A DNA stretch of 64,000 nt from Algoriphagus formosus. GTDB lineage: Bacteria > Bacteroidota > Bacteroidia > Cytophagales > Cyclobacteriaceae. How positions within the stretch are numbered: position 1 is the first letter of the stretch; every line of letters begins with the position of its first letter. The translations under genes and the position numbers were made by a program. The stretch spans positions 305,477 to 369,476 of the forward strand of contig NZ_NIUC01000002.1 in NCBI RefSeq assembly GCF_002807035.1, read 5' to 3'. Of the stretch, positions 56,182 through 64,000 are shown piece by piece. Below the pieces are notes generated by a model, which was given only the letters and a program-made list of their open reading frames with translations, did not search any database and had not been told where the DNA came from.

Positions 56182-56760
56182 GACACCTTCTTCCCTCAGG
56201 CGCTTGAAAACTTCCAAACAAGCCCAGGCATCCGTCGCCGCATAGCGTTGCTGCTTTTCCGTCAGTTCTTGTGCCTCCCAATTAGAAACCTGCTCAGACT
56301 TGCTGATTCGGATGCCGAGAATCATACCGGATAGATTTCTAACCCCCACATTATGAAATCCTACTTTCTTCAGCTCATCATTCAAGTCAAAAAATGATTG
56401 AGGGTAAAAGGAATCAGTGAGCTTGGAAAGGCCTTTAAGGTCATCATGCACTGCGGCACCTATTTTTAAAATGTGCTCATGCTCAAGCAAGGCACGGATT
56501 TCATCCGGAAAACCAATTGAATTCAACCGGAATAAAAAAGCCTGCTCTTCGGTCGAAAGCTGTAAAAGTGCTACTTCATTGAAGACTCCTTTTCGGAAGG
56601 CAGGTTTGGTCTCTGTATCAAAACCAAGAATTTGCTGCTTAGCCAGAAACTCGACCACTTCCTCCACTTGATCAAGTTCGTCAATCAAGTAAATTTCACC
56701 ATCAAACTGCCCCAATGGCAGTGCATTTATTTCGTCTTTACTTATTCTTCTGAGATTCAT
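56161..56760 (-). CDS. RNase D-like 3'-5' exonuclease
   Basis: A 199-residue DEDDy exonuclease domain alone, without the HRDC domains of full RNase D. Metal ligands are Asp48 and Glu50 in LGFDTETKP, Asp106 or Asp107 in AAVHDDLKGL, and Tyr173/Asp177 in YAATDAWACLEVF. It would trim RNA or DNA 3' ends. The four-base ATGA overlap with the upstream nhaC-like gene indicates co-translation, although a functional link is not apparent. Confidence 0.9.
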   Translation of the reverse strand: MNLRRISKDEINALPLGQFDGEIYLIDELDQVEEVVEFLAKQQILGFDTETKPAFRKGVFNEVALLQLSTEEQAFLFRLNSIGFPDEIRALLEHEHILKIGAAVHDDLKGLSKLTDSFYPQSFFDLNDELKKVGFHNVGVRNLSGMILGIRISKSEQVSNWEAQELTEKQQRYAATDAWACLEVFKRLREEGVLDPLFD

Positions 56761-58220
56761 GCCACCTCTAACTCTTCCTCTTCATAAAAGTTGATCCCAA
56801 TCTTCAGATATCCATATAAAATAGTCATGAATGGGCTGATAATATTAAAGAAACAATACGGTGCGTACACCAATGTTGCTACTCCCAATACGGATGCCTG
56901 AGTTGCCCCGCAAGTATTCCACGGAACCAAAACTGAGGTAACTGTCGCGGAATCCTCTAGGGTTCTACTGAGGTTTTCTGGCTTCAGACCTCGTTTTTTG
57001 TAAATATCAGCATACATCCTTCCCGGAACCAGGATAGCCAAATATTGGTCGGAAGTAGTTATGTTGAAAAAGATACAAGTCGCAGCGGTACTCGCGATAA
57101 GCGATCCAACCTTATGAACTTTACGGATCACCGCTTCTGCCAAAACCTGTAGCATCCCTGTCACTTCCATAATCCCTCCAAACACCATCGCACAGACAAT
57201 CAACCAAATCGTATTCAACATACCTCCCATTCCTCTTGTGACAAGCAGCTCATTGACGATATCATTGCTAGTCAAAATAGATATCTCCCCATAAAGAGCC
57301 ATCATTACTGCCTTGAAGCTCAAGTAAGTGTAGGACACTCCAGATTCATTGGCTATGGTTGCGATAATTTGAGGTTGAAAAATCACGGCAAATACTCCAC
57401 CTAATAAAGCTCCGATGAGCAAAGCTGGGATAGCGGGGACTTTTCTAATAATCAGCACCAAGACTACTGCCGGAACGATAAATAGCCATCCGGTAATATT
57501 GAATTTTTCTAAAATCACTGCTGAAATAGCCTTGACATCCTCGACCGAACCACTCACTTCATAATTCACACCGATGATGACAAATAGGATTATGGTAATG
57601 GTGATGGAAGGAATAGTTGTTTTTGCCATGTGCCGGATATGGGTAAACAAATCCGTCCCTGCCATAGCAGGTGCAAGATTGGTCGTATCGGACAAGGGAG
57701 ACATTTTATCGCCAAAATATGCACCCGAAATAATAGCTCCTGCAATGATTCCTTCATCAAAACCAAGCGCTTTACCGATCCCTAAAAGAGCAACTCCTAC
57801 CGTCGCCACCGTAGTCCAAGAACTACCCGTAGAAATGGATACAATCGCACTGACTACGCATGCCGCAATCAGAAATATCCCCGGACTCAAGACCTGAAGT
57901 CCATAATAAATCATCGCTGGAACTATCCCACTCAGGAGCCAGGTACCTGCAAGGGCACCAATGAGAAATAAAATCAAAATACTGGACATGGCAGAGCTAA
58001 TGCTTTTGACTATGCCATCTTGGAGGGTTTCCCAATGAAACCCTAAGCGATAGACGGCTACTAGGCCAGCTACTGCTGCAGATAAAATCAATACGATCTG
58101 ATTGGAGCCCGAAAGTCCGTCAGTTCCGAATATCTGAATATTGAACACTAACAAGACAATCAAAAAAATCAAAGGAATGAGCGCGTCAAGTATAGTTGGC
58201 GTCTTGGCTTTTTCTTGCAT
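56757..58220 (-). CDS. nhaC: Na+/H+ antiporter, NhaC family
   Basis: A 487-residue inner-membrane protein with about 12 helices. The NhaC pattern is present: STGSSWTTVATVGVALLGIG, GAIISGAYFGDKMSPLSDTTNLAPA and ATVTSVLVPWNTCGATQASVLG. It exchanges sodium for protons in pH and salt balance, consistent with a marine or saline habitat. I start at ATG 58220; the frame allows a TTG one codon earlier. It overlaps the RNase D-like gene by four bases and follows the DAO-type gene by 43 bases. Confidence 0.93.
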   Translation of the reverse strand: MQEKAKTPTILDALIPLIFLIVLLVFNIQIFGTDGLSGSNQIVLILSAAVAGLVAVYRLGFHWETLQDGIVKSISSAMSSILILFLIGALAGTWLLSGIVPAMIYYGLQVLSPGIFLIAACVVSAIVSISTGSSWTTVATVGVALLGIGKALGFDEGIIAGAIISGAYFGDKMSPLSDTTNLAPAMAGTDLFTHIRHMAKTTIPSITITIILFVIIGVNYEVSGSVEDVKAISAVILEKFNITGWLFIVPAVVLVLIIRKVPAIPALLIGALLGGVFAVIFQPQIIATIANESGVSYTYLSFKAVMMALYGEISILTSNDIVNELLVTRGMGGMLNTIWLIVCAMVFGGIMEVTGMLQVLAEAVIRKVHKVGSLIASTAATCIFFNITTSDQYLAILVPGRMYADIYKKRGLKPENLSRTLEDSATVTSVLVPWNTCGATQASVLGVATLVYAPYCFFNIISPFMTILYGYLKIGINFYEEEELEVA

Positions 58221-58263
58221 CAAATGTTTAAATAGGATGAACTCCCGAATCTAACCAAAAATT

Positions 58264-59391
58264 TTAAAACCCTTTCCGTAAGAGATCGGAGAGTTGCCTC
58301 CCAACTTCCCAGCCTATTGCTACTCCCATTCCTCCCAGGCGTACTCCCACGGCTGTCCGATCACCGACTTTCTCCAGGATTGGGAGCTTTTTTTGCCCAA
58401 ATGCCATGATTCCAGTCCATTTGGATTCCCAGGTAATTTTCTGTCCGGGAAAGATGATTGTTTCTGCCAAATTTTCTAAATACCAATCGATAGTGGGATT
58501 GACAGCGTTTTCCAGACTCTTTTCACCTTCAAAATCCTTATTTCTACCTCCGCCTAGAAGAAGGCGCCCATCAATCTTTCGGAAGTACACGTAGCCTTTG
58601 TCAAAATGAAAACTGCCTTTCCACGGAATCTTTTGCTCAAAAGGCTGACTGACCATTACTAAGCCACGTCCTGGTTCAAGATCAAATTCCGGGAAAAATT
58701 GCCCCGCAAAAGCATTGGTGCAGATTGCTACCTTGGATCCTTGAAACTCTATCAGTTCATCCGTCCCAGTCTTTGCACTGATCAATCCCAAATCCTTTTC
58801 AACCTTCTGGACATGAGAACCTGTCAGAATTTTAATTCCCAATTCATTTGCTCTGGACCACAAGGCTGAAATATAATTCCCGGGATCCAATTCACCTTCA
58901 AACTGATTTTTGACGACCGCCTTTACAGATTCATCAAAACCAAAACTCCGGTAGTTCTTGAGGTTTGAAAAAACGGGCTTTTTGAAAATAGGCTTAAGTA
59001 GCTTATTGATCGAGGAAAGCTGATCAAGCGCCTCCAGCTGATCCTCAGTGATCAATTCAAATCCTCCCGACTGCTTGAAATCAAGTGCTTTTCTGCCGAA
59101 TTCCTTTTGAATGAGCTCTAGTCCCTTGGCTCGTTTTTCTACCAGTTTGACTAACTCATCTTGTGTCATGGACCACATGTCGTCCAAGATTTCAGTTAGT
59201 GATCCAAAGCAGGCAAAACCAGCATTTTTGGTGCTGGCTCCACTTGGGAAAGTCCCCCGTTCCAAAATCAAAACTCGGGCTTTTGGCCGCTTCTTTTTGA
59301 AATGGATTGCTGTCGAAAGCCCCACAAACCCGGCTCCCACCACTATCAAATCGTAATTCAAAAAATTCTTCTTCTCCCAATAACTCAACAT
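58264..59391 (-). CDS. FAD-dependent oxidoreductase, DAO family (second)
   Basis: A 375-residue flavoprotein: FAD site LIVVGAGFVGLSTAIHFK with acidic LILERGTFPSGASTKNAGFACFG, and C-terminal RTAVGVRLGGMGVAIGWEVGRQL. The family oxidises secondary or tertiary amines such as glycine, sarcosine or D-amino acids. It belongs to a different subgroup from the one at 44992-46038, with no close similarity beyond the FAD motifs. It heads the unit with nhaC and the RNase D-like gene. The 79 bases upstream are shared with the divergent Mpo1-like gene, and I see no clear promoter there. Confidence 0.88.
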   Translation of the reverse strand: MLSYWEKKNFLNYDLIVVGAGFVGLSTAIHFKKKRPKARVLILERGTFPSGASTKNAGFACFGSLTEILDDMWSMTQDELVKLVEKRAKGLELIQKEFGRKALDFKQSGGFELITEDQLEALDQLSSINKLLKPIFKKPVFSNLKNYRSFGFDESVKAVVKNQFEGELDPGNYISALWSRANELGIKILTGSHVQKVEKDLGLISAKTGTDELIEFQGSKVAICTNAFAGQFFPEFDLEPGRGLVMVSQPFEQKIPWKGSFHFDKGYVYFRKIDGRLLLGGGRNKDFEGEKSLENAVNPTIDWYLENLAETIIFPGQKITWESKWTGIMAFGQKKLPILEKVGDRTAVGVRLGGMGVAIGWEVGRQLSDLLRKGF

Positions 59392-59470
59392 ATACTCTTT
59401 GGCTTTCTTATTTTCTTTTCAAGATTTTTGATAATTTAATCTAAAGTTTGATATCAGCCCCAAAAAACCG

Positions 59471-59950
59471 ATGCGAAAAATAGAAGAGCTCCTCCACGAA
59501 TATGGCCTCAGTCACCAGAATCCTACCAATAAATTGATCCACTGGGTATGTGTGCCTGCTATTTTCTTTAGTATCGTAGGCTTGGTTTTCAGCATCCCTA
59601 CAGGACCACTTCCAGAATACCTCGGCCTTTTGGGAAGCTTCGCTAATTGGGCGACCATCGCACTTTTTTTGGTTTTGGTGTATTACATCACGCTTTCGGC
59701 TCCTTTAGCCTTAGGCATGTTTCTGTTTTCTGCGATTTGTCTAGCCTTAGCAAATTTTCTAAGCATCATTTTTCCGGGAAAACTTTGGCTAATCAGCTTA
59801 GGGATTTTTGTCATTTCATGGATTATCCAGTTTTATGGACACAAAATCGAGGGCAAAAAGCCATCTTTCCTGAAAGATGTACAATTCCTTTTGATCGGAC
59901 CTGCCTGGTTGATGCACTTTATCTACAAGCGATTAGGACTCGCCTATTGA
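59471..59950 (+). CDS. Mpo1-like (DUF962) membrane protein
   Basis: A 159-residue protein with four hydrophobic helices and the DUF962 pattern: LHEYGLSHQNPTNKLIHWVCVPAI with the N-K..H....P signature, and ISWIIQFYGHKIEGKKP. Yeast Mpo1 is an iron-dependent dioxygenase that shortens 2-hydroxy fatty acids in phytosphingosine breakdown; the histidines His15, His24 and His near FYGH are kept. A lipid-related role is inferred. It overlaps the convergent patatin gene by seven bases. Confidence 0.87.
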   Translation: MRKIEELLHEYGLSHQNPTNKLIHWVCVPAIFFSIVGLVFSIPTGPLPEYLGLLGSFANWATIALFLVLVYYITLSAPLALGMFLFSAICLALANFLSIIFPGKLWLISLGIFVISWIIQFYGHKIEGKKPSFLKDVQFLLIGPAWLMHFIYKRLGLAY

Positions 59951-62220
59951 AGCTCCTTCTCTTCAGCTTTTTCTGCAAAAATGCCTTCTATTTTCTTCAA
60001 AGAAGCTTGATTTTTCTCTGTTTGAATGCTCATCAGAATGGACTTTTTTTCCATTGCAGTCAATCTCCAATTCAAAGAAGCCCGCTTCATCGTCTCTTGG
60101 CTACCTGTCAGCTCCCCAGTTTGTACCAATTCCGGTGCATATTCAAATTCTACACGATCCATGTGGAAATTCATGGATTCTGACATATAGTTGAAGAGCA
60201 CTTCATTTTGAATGGTCTGCACATTATCCCAATTGGAGTAGATATTCTTCAAGGGATTGAAAATCTTTTCGGCGATTCTAGGAAGAGGGCTGGCAGGAAT
60301 TTGCATGGATTTTTGAGAGTCTCGGATTGTGACCAAGACCACCCCGGAGGTATTTTGACGAATCCAATCTTGAAATACATAGGTGAATCGAAGGGCATCC
60401 TGAATCCCAAAATTATCGGAAAGTCCTGTATCCATCGTCTCCATGGCAGGATCAGAAGGCAATTGGATATTGGGAGTAATAAACGGGAAAGTTGCAGACA
60501 TTCGAATGGCCGTCAAAAACCGTAGGTTTTCCGCATCTTGCTCATCGAAAAATCGAAGAAAATCAACGCTTTGCTTCTTTTCTTCAGCCCCAAACTGACC
60601 TTTGATCGAGGTCCCCATGTAAGACATCGAGTGAGGAGATATGATCAATTTCCTTCCGTCATTGGTAATTAATGATGTCACGGGGAGCAATGGGATTTTC
60701 GCAGAAAATTCTGGTTCTCGGTAGTCCTTAAGTTGCTTATCCATTACGCCATTTGTGTTTGAATTCAATTGGCTTTCAAAAGCATAGCCTCTGTCCTTCA
60801 AATAGCTTTGGCCATTGTAATGGAAGTATTGATTACGAATCAGTAGGTCGTTGACTAAAAGCGAAAAAATAATCGGGTTCAAATTATCTGCTGAAATCTG
60901 ATCCAAATAGACCGAATCAAGGGGATTGACAGCAGGATTATCCAGAGATTGTAAATAGATCTCTCGGAAAAAAGCCTCTCCCAAAACCCCTCCAGAAGCA
61001 CCGGTAAATAGCTCTGTATGTTTAAGAATTTTCCCCTGATGCATGTCATACAAATGCTGTAGAACCACAAATGTCCATAATGCAGACCGTTGTCCTCCTC
61101 CACTAGCCGCTATCAGTACCAGTTTAGGTTTGGACTCTCCAGTCTTACTTTTCCAATTGTCTAAAATCCGCATCGTATTATTGCGGTCCTTTGCCAAAGT
61201 GTCAGGATGCAGCAAGGAGTCCAATCGCTCCAAGGTATATTCAGCAGCAGGAACTTGATAATTCATCCCAAAAGCCTCATGTGGCCTATTGAGAAAAGAG
61301 AAATTGGAAAAATAGTTGATGAGTAAAATCGCAGCAAACACCGTGACGGTGGCCCAGCCTCTCAACCAAAAACTCACCGCCCCAACCAACATCACCAAAA
61401 TCGCAAAAAGTAATAATACACTCATCCCTGCCGGAAGCTGCATTATTGGCTGCTCTCTCAACAAACCTAAGCCGATCACCAAACCAATCAGCAGAACCTG
61501 AATCAAAAATAGATTCAGATGATTTTGGTCAAATACTTTCAGCAATTTGGCAGCTTGAAAGCGGGAAATATCCGGCCTGACTGGCTCAAATCGCAAGGCA
61601 AGATTAAGGTAACTCCTAACTGACTGAGGCTTATTCTTGATATCCTTGTAGCGACTGATGACATTTTTTCGAGTAAACTTCACTTTCCTCAACCGACGGT
61701 CAAGAGTCCCCGCAAAGAGTACAAAAAAGTCTTTGTTGGTAAAGGCAAAATAGCCAAAGATCAGCCCATAGCTAAGAATGCTCCCTATCGAAAATCCTCC
61801 AAATAGGATAAATACCTCCCATTCAGAATTTAGATCATTTTGAAGCTGAAATGAAACAAAACGAAGACAATAAGCAAGGTAAAAAAGGAGTGGTATGATC
61901 GAATTATTAATGCAAAAGTGAATGAAGGGCTTTTTCAAAACAGCTAAAAAGGAAAACTGTCGACCATCCATGATGTATGTAGTCATATGAAAGGCCATCG
62001 TAAAGACCGAAAAACCAACCCCCATCAGAAAAAAGCTCAACCAGGAGACTTCGTGTAGGTACTCAGGATCCAAGAAAAGGAAGGGTATTCCTAAGGTGAC
62101 ACCAAAACCTTCAAAAATGATCAGAAACAGTAATGCCCACACCAGAACTAGTGCTAGATTCTTTCGGATGTGAAGCAGGAAAAGCTGTACAGGAAAGCTA
62201 AACCAAATATTTCGGACCAT
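59944..62220 (-). CDS. Membrane-anchored patatin-like phospholipase
   Basis: A 758-residue protein in two halves. Residues 1 to about 310 contain about seven to eight membrane helices with no recognised catalytic motif. The second half is a patatin-like lipase: oxyanion loop SGGGQRS (373-379), nucleophile Ser409 in GASGG (407-411) and catalytic-dyad Asp597 in MDTGLSDNFG. It would hydrolyse acyl esters of phospholipids at the membrane. Fusion to a polytopic membrane part is less common than the soluble or barrel-linked forms. A strong inverted repeat lies just upstream of the start. Its end overlaps the Mpo1-like gene by seven bases. Confidence 0.87.
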   Translation of the reverse strand: MVRNIWFSFPVQLFLLHIRKNLALVLVWALLFLIIFEGFGVTLGIPFLFLDPEYLHEVSWLSFFLMGVGFSVFTMAFHMTTYIMDGRQFSFLAVLKKPFIHFCINNSIIPLLFYLAYCLRFVSFQLQNDLNSEWEVFILFGGFSIGSILSYGLIFGYFAFTNKDFFVLFAGTLDRRLRKVKFTRKNVISRYKDIKNKPQSVRSYLNLALRFEPVRPDISRFQAAKLLKVFDQNHLNLFLIQVLLIGLVIGLGLLREQPIMQLPAGMSVLLLFAILVMLVGAVSFWLRGWATVTVFAAILLINYFSNFSFLNRPHEAFGMNYQVPAAEYTLERLDSLLHPDTLAKDRNNTMRILDNWKSKTGESKPKLVLIAASGGGQRSALWTFVVLQHLYDMHQGKILKHTELFTGASGGVLGEAFFREIYLQSLDNPAVNPLDSVYLDQISADNLNPIIFSLLVNDLLIRNQYFHYNGQSYLKDRGYAFESQLNSNTNGVMDKQLKDYREPEFSAKIPLLPVTSLITNDGRKLIISPHSMSYMGTSIKGQFGAEEKKQSVDFLRFFDEQDAENLRFLTAIRMSATFPFITPNIQLPSDPAMETMDTGLSDNFGIQDALRFTYVFQDWIRQNTSGVVLVTIRDSQKSMQIPASPLPRIAEKIFNPLKNIYSNWDNVQTIQNEVLFNYMSESMNFHMDRVEFEYAPELVQTGELTGSQETMKRASLNWRLTAMEKKSILMSIQTEKNQASLKKIEGIFAEKAEEKELQ

Positions 62221-62241
62221 AGTGTTGGATATTCATGAAAA

Positions 62242-62274
62242 GTTAAAATTTTTCAACCAATGAAAAAATTTAAC
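62242..62274. promoter_or_regulatory. Inverted repeat upstream of patatin gene
   Basis: GTTAAAATTTTTCA (62242-62255) and TGAAAAAATTTAAC (62261-62274) pair over 14 bases with one mismatch around the loop ACCAA. It is 22 bases before the patatin ATG on the minus strand. It could be an operator or a 5' untranslated hairpin; its binding protein is unknown. Confidence 0.45.
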
Positions 62275-62395
62275 TCCGAAAGTACTGAGCATCAAAAACT
62301 TGAAAAATGCCTTTTCATCAAATCTAGATTTGACCGACTGATCTCATGGACTATTTAATGATATGCTGTACTTTCACAGCCTAAACGAGAAAAAG

Positions 62396-62887
62396 ATGAG
62401 AACGTGGTTTTTGTGTAAAGTAAAATACGCCAAAGAAAATGAGCAAGGCCTTCTCAAAAGCATCTCCGAGCAATATTTGGTAGATGCGGTATCCTTCACG
62501 GAGGCTGAAGCAATTTTATATGATAGACTAGGATCCCAAATTCGGGGAGACTTTCAGGTCACCGGGATCAGCAAAAGCAATATCGTAGATGTATTTTTCT
62601 ATGAGGATGCGGATATCTGGCACAAATGTAAAATCACTTACCTAGTAGCAGATGGGGATAGTGGAAAGGAAAAAAAGGTAACCCAATACATGATAGTTAC
62701 CGCTGAGGATGTCAAACAAGCCTACGATAGAATTCAAGAAAGCTTGAGCAATATGCTAGTGAGCTTTCGGGTGCCAGACATCAGCGAGAGCCCTATCGTG
62801 GAAGTATTCAACTATGATTCCGAATTGGAGTCCGAGCCACTTCCAGAAGGGAATTTCAGACCAGTTAATCAAGAAGAGGAGGATTAA
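62396..62887 (+). CDS. DUF4494 protein
   Basis: A 163-residue cytoplasmic protein starting MRTWFLCKVKYAKENEQG, followed by ISEQYLVDAVSFTEAEAIL and VFFYEDADIWHKCKITYLVAD. These are typical of the Bacteroidota-restricted DUF4494 family of unknown function. Two similar halves (each ending in an I.VD.FF or VEVFNY strand) suggest an internal duplication. The ATG at 62396 is chosen because the family begins with MRTWF; 11 upstream codons are ignored. It ends 11 bases before the convergent HD gene with a shared hairpin. Confidence 0.88.
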   Translation: MRTWFLCKVKYAKENEQGLLKSISEQYLVDAVSFTEAEAILYDRLGSQIRGDFQVTGISKSNIVDVFFYEDADIWHKCKITYLVADGDSGKEKKVTQYMIVTAEDVKQAYDRIQESLSNMLVSFRVPDISESPIVEVFNYDSELESEPLPEGNFRPVNQEEED

Positions 62888-62899
62888 TTCTCCTCTTCT
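62872..62899. terminator. Convergent hairpin terminator
   Basis: AGAAGAGGAG (62872-62881) and CTCCTCTTCT (62890-62899) form a perfect ten-base stem with loop GATTAATT. It spans the stop of the DUF4494 gene and the end of the HD gene. The T-run is poor, so it may act as a partial or bidirectional terminator. Confidence 0.6.
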
Positions 62900-63506
62900 A
62901 GTTTAAGGCATCGGGTTGATTATCAATGACAAACTGTATCAGCTCCTCCACACTCAGGCCAGCTCGCTCTGAGCCATCTCTGATGTCTTCTCGACTCACT
63001 TGAGCGGCAAATGTCTTATCCTTCAATCGCTTTTTTACCCCTTTGATTTCCATCCCATCATAGCCTGTAGGACGCATGAGCGAATAGGCATGAACAAACC
63101 CACTGAGCTCGTCAAAAGCGTAGAGCATCTTGTCCATTTCACTTTTTGGCTCTACCCCAAAATACCTGGGTCCATGAGAGGCGATTGCTCGGATAATCTC
63201 CGGATCAACCTGACGTGACTCAAGCTCTTCGATTATTTTCTTGCAATGTAAATCAGGCCACTGATCCCAATCAGCGTCATGAAGAAGGCCCGCCAGAAAC
63301 CAGCGATATTGAGTTGATTCATCATACCCTTTTTTCTTGGCATAAGACTTCATAAGATGAGCCACTTGCCGCATATGAACAATCAATTTTTCATTTTTGA
63401 CCCAGCTATTTAATAATTCAAAGGCTTCACTCTCAGGGAGTACATTTCCAGCATTTTCAGGGTTCCCAAACTCAGACCTTCCGAGGTTTAAATCAATATT
63501 TGACAT
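62898..63506 (-). CDS. HD-domain phosphohydrolase
   Basis: A 202-residue protein with the HD fold: HMRQVAHLMKSYA (first histidine), LAGLLHDADWDQWPD (the HD pair), IASHGPRYFG and MLYAFDELSGFVHAYSLM (late aspartate). HD proteins hydrolyse phosphate esters such as nucleotides. The substrate is unknown. I start at ATG 63506; a TTG three codons earlier is the only alternative. It is divergent from the partial gene at 63580. Confidence 0.86.
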   Translation of the reverse strand: MSNIDLNLGRSEFGNPENAGNVLPESEAFELLNSWVKNEKLIVHMRQVAHLMKSYAKKKGYDESTQYRWFLAGLLHDADWDQWPDLHCKKIIEELESRQVDPEIIRAIASHGPRYFGVEPKSEMDKMLYAFDELSGFVHAYSLMRPTGYDGMEIKGVKKRLKDKTFAAQVSREDIRDGSERAGLSVEELIQFVIDNQPDALN

Positions 63507-63554
63507 TTCAAACAATTTTAAATGTATTTTATACTATAAATTATGTTTTTTATT

Positions 63555-63562
63555 TACTTTTG
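63555..63562 (+). promoter_or_regulatory. Bacteroidota -7 box before the right-edge gene
   Basis: TACTTTTG is a full match to TAnnTTTG, 17 bases before the ATG at 63580. No TTTG lies at the -33 distance, so support is partial. Confidence 0.4.
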
Positions 63563-63579
63563 TGCACACCTTTAGTACA

Positions 63580-64000
63580 ATGAAGAATTTGGATGGACTT
63601 AATCTCATGGCTCAACTAGCCATTGCCTCAGAATACTTGATGCAAGTCACTTTGGATCGAGAGGGAAAAGTCCTTTCCAGTGATTCGGGGATAGGCCCAG
63701 TTCCTTCACTTTTTGACCAATCGAAAAAACCAATGGTTTTCGCCGATTGCTTCCTGTCATCCGACTGGGTAAAATATGAAAATAATCGCATAAAAGCCTG
63801 GCAAAACCACCACCAATCATTTTTTGTAGAGCTCCAGAAAATAAACTATCCCGATCAGACTTTATTAAAGACTAAATGGGAGTTCTTCTTTATTTCAGAT
63901 GATTTTGGGACTTGCCTAGGAATCGGTCATCCTGTGGATGCCCAAAAACCCTACAATCTTGCATTGGGCGAATACATGGATGGAACAGACCGTCCTCATG
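63580..64000 (+). CDS. Unidentified protein, 3' end cut by window edge (possible PAS-type sensor)
   Basis: An open frame of at least 140 codons runs from ATG 63580 to the end of the window without a stop. It starts MKNLDGLNLMAQLAIASEYL and continues VTLDREGKVLSSDSGIG, WEFFFISDDFGTCLGIGHPV. The alternating strands with a D..G.VL.S turn resemble the opening of a PAS sensory domain, as found in histidine kinases, but this is a weak inference. Hydrophobic and codon patterns look like a real gene, and a TACTTTTG box lies just upstream. It diverges from the HD gene. Confidence 0.6.
   Translation, partial: MKNLDGLNLMAQLAIASEYLMQVTLDREGKVLSSDSGIGPVPSLFDQSKKPMVFADCFLSSDWVKYENNRIKAWQNHHQSFFVELQKINYPDQTLLKTKWEFFFISDDFGTCLGIGHPVDAQKPYNLALGEYMDGTDRPH

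Noticed and set aside
1..64000. A new defence system, prophage or integrative element
   Set aside because: No integrase, transposase, restriction, toxin-antitoxin or phage genes; sbcCD is housekeeping here and codon use looks even throughout.

Overview
The window is an ordinary chromosomal stretch from a Bacteroidota bacterium, most likely a Cytophagales member near Algoriphagus/Cyclobacteriaceae. This rests on type IX secretion genes (sprA, porU, porV), the ruvA-sprA-gcvH gene order, Bacteroidota-type promoters (TTTG, 19 bases, TAnnTTTG), family-restricted proteins (DUF4292, DUF4837, DUF4494) and moderate GC. The genus is a guess. I see no rRNA, tRNA, CRISPR array, prophage, insertion sequence or plasmid gene.

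Layout. 1-2.5 kb: 3' part of an outer-membrane usher-like protein and a small YgaP-type membrane protein. 2.7-7.0 kb: sbcD-sbcC nuclease operon. 7.0-7.4 kb: the only gene-free gap over 300 bp, filled by two REP-like repeats. 7.4-11 kb: accessory-looking patch with an orphan secreted protein, two NmrA-type reductases, an HxlR regulator with a candidate operator, and a sterol-desaturase-family hydroxylase. 11-13.4 kb: sugar aminotransferase and glycosyltransferase. 13.5-16 kb: bile-acid-type symporter and NADP isocitrate dehydrogenase, converging on a shared terminator. 16.2-22.3 kb: enoyl-CoA hydratase, flippase, TPR protein, DUF4292 lipoprotein and EnvC-like protein. 22.4-25.5 kb: tatA, gatA and a LysM lytic transglycosylase. 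25.6-39.1 kb: DUF4837, malic enzyme, ruvA, sprA, gcvH, vanZ-like and two TonB proteins. 39.2-46 kb: D-aminoacylase-like lipoprotein, then on the minus strand yicC, a large three-part outer-membrane protein and a flavoprotein oxidase. 46.1-53.2 kb: tight operon of MBL hydrolase, pssA, porU, porV and an M16-like protein. 53.2-55.5 kb: minus-strand sugar module (cupin isomerase, GNAT-like transferase, GT2). 55.6-64 kb: YigZ, RNase D-like, NhaC, second flavoprotein oxidase, Mpo1-like protein, membrane patatin, DUF4494, HD protein, and a truncated gene at the right edge.

How it fits together. The theme is envelope construction: two separate type IX secretion loci (SprA translocon channel; PorU sortase with its partner PorV), peptidoglycan enzymes (EnvC-like, MltD-like), TonB energisation, phospholipid synthesis and surface-sugar enzymes. 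The most interesting pattern is that three peptidase-fold proteins lack their catalytic residues: the EnvC-like LytM domain, the gluzincin-like domain at the head of the propeller/barrel protein, and the M16 protein closing the porUV operon. I found no clearly new defence or mobile system. The best candidates for under-described biology are the pseudo-gluzincin/propeller/barrel protein, the dead M16 protein in the sortase operon, the LolB-like DUF4292 lipoprotein and the HxlR redox-type switch.
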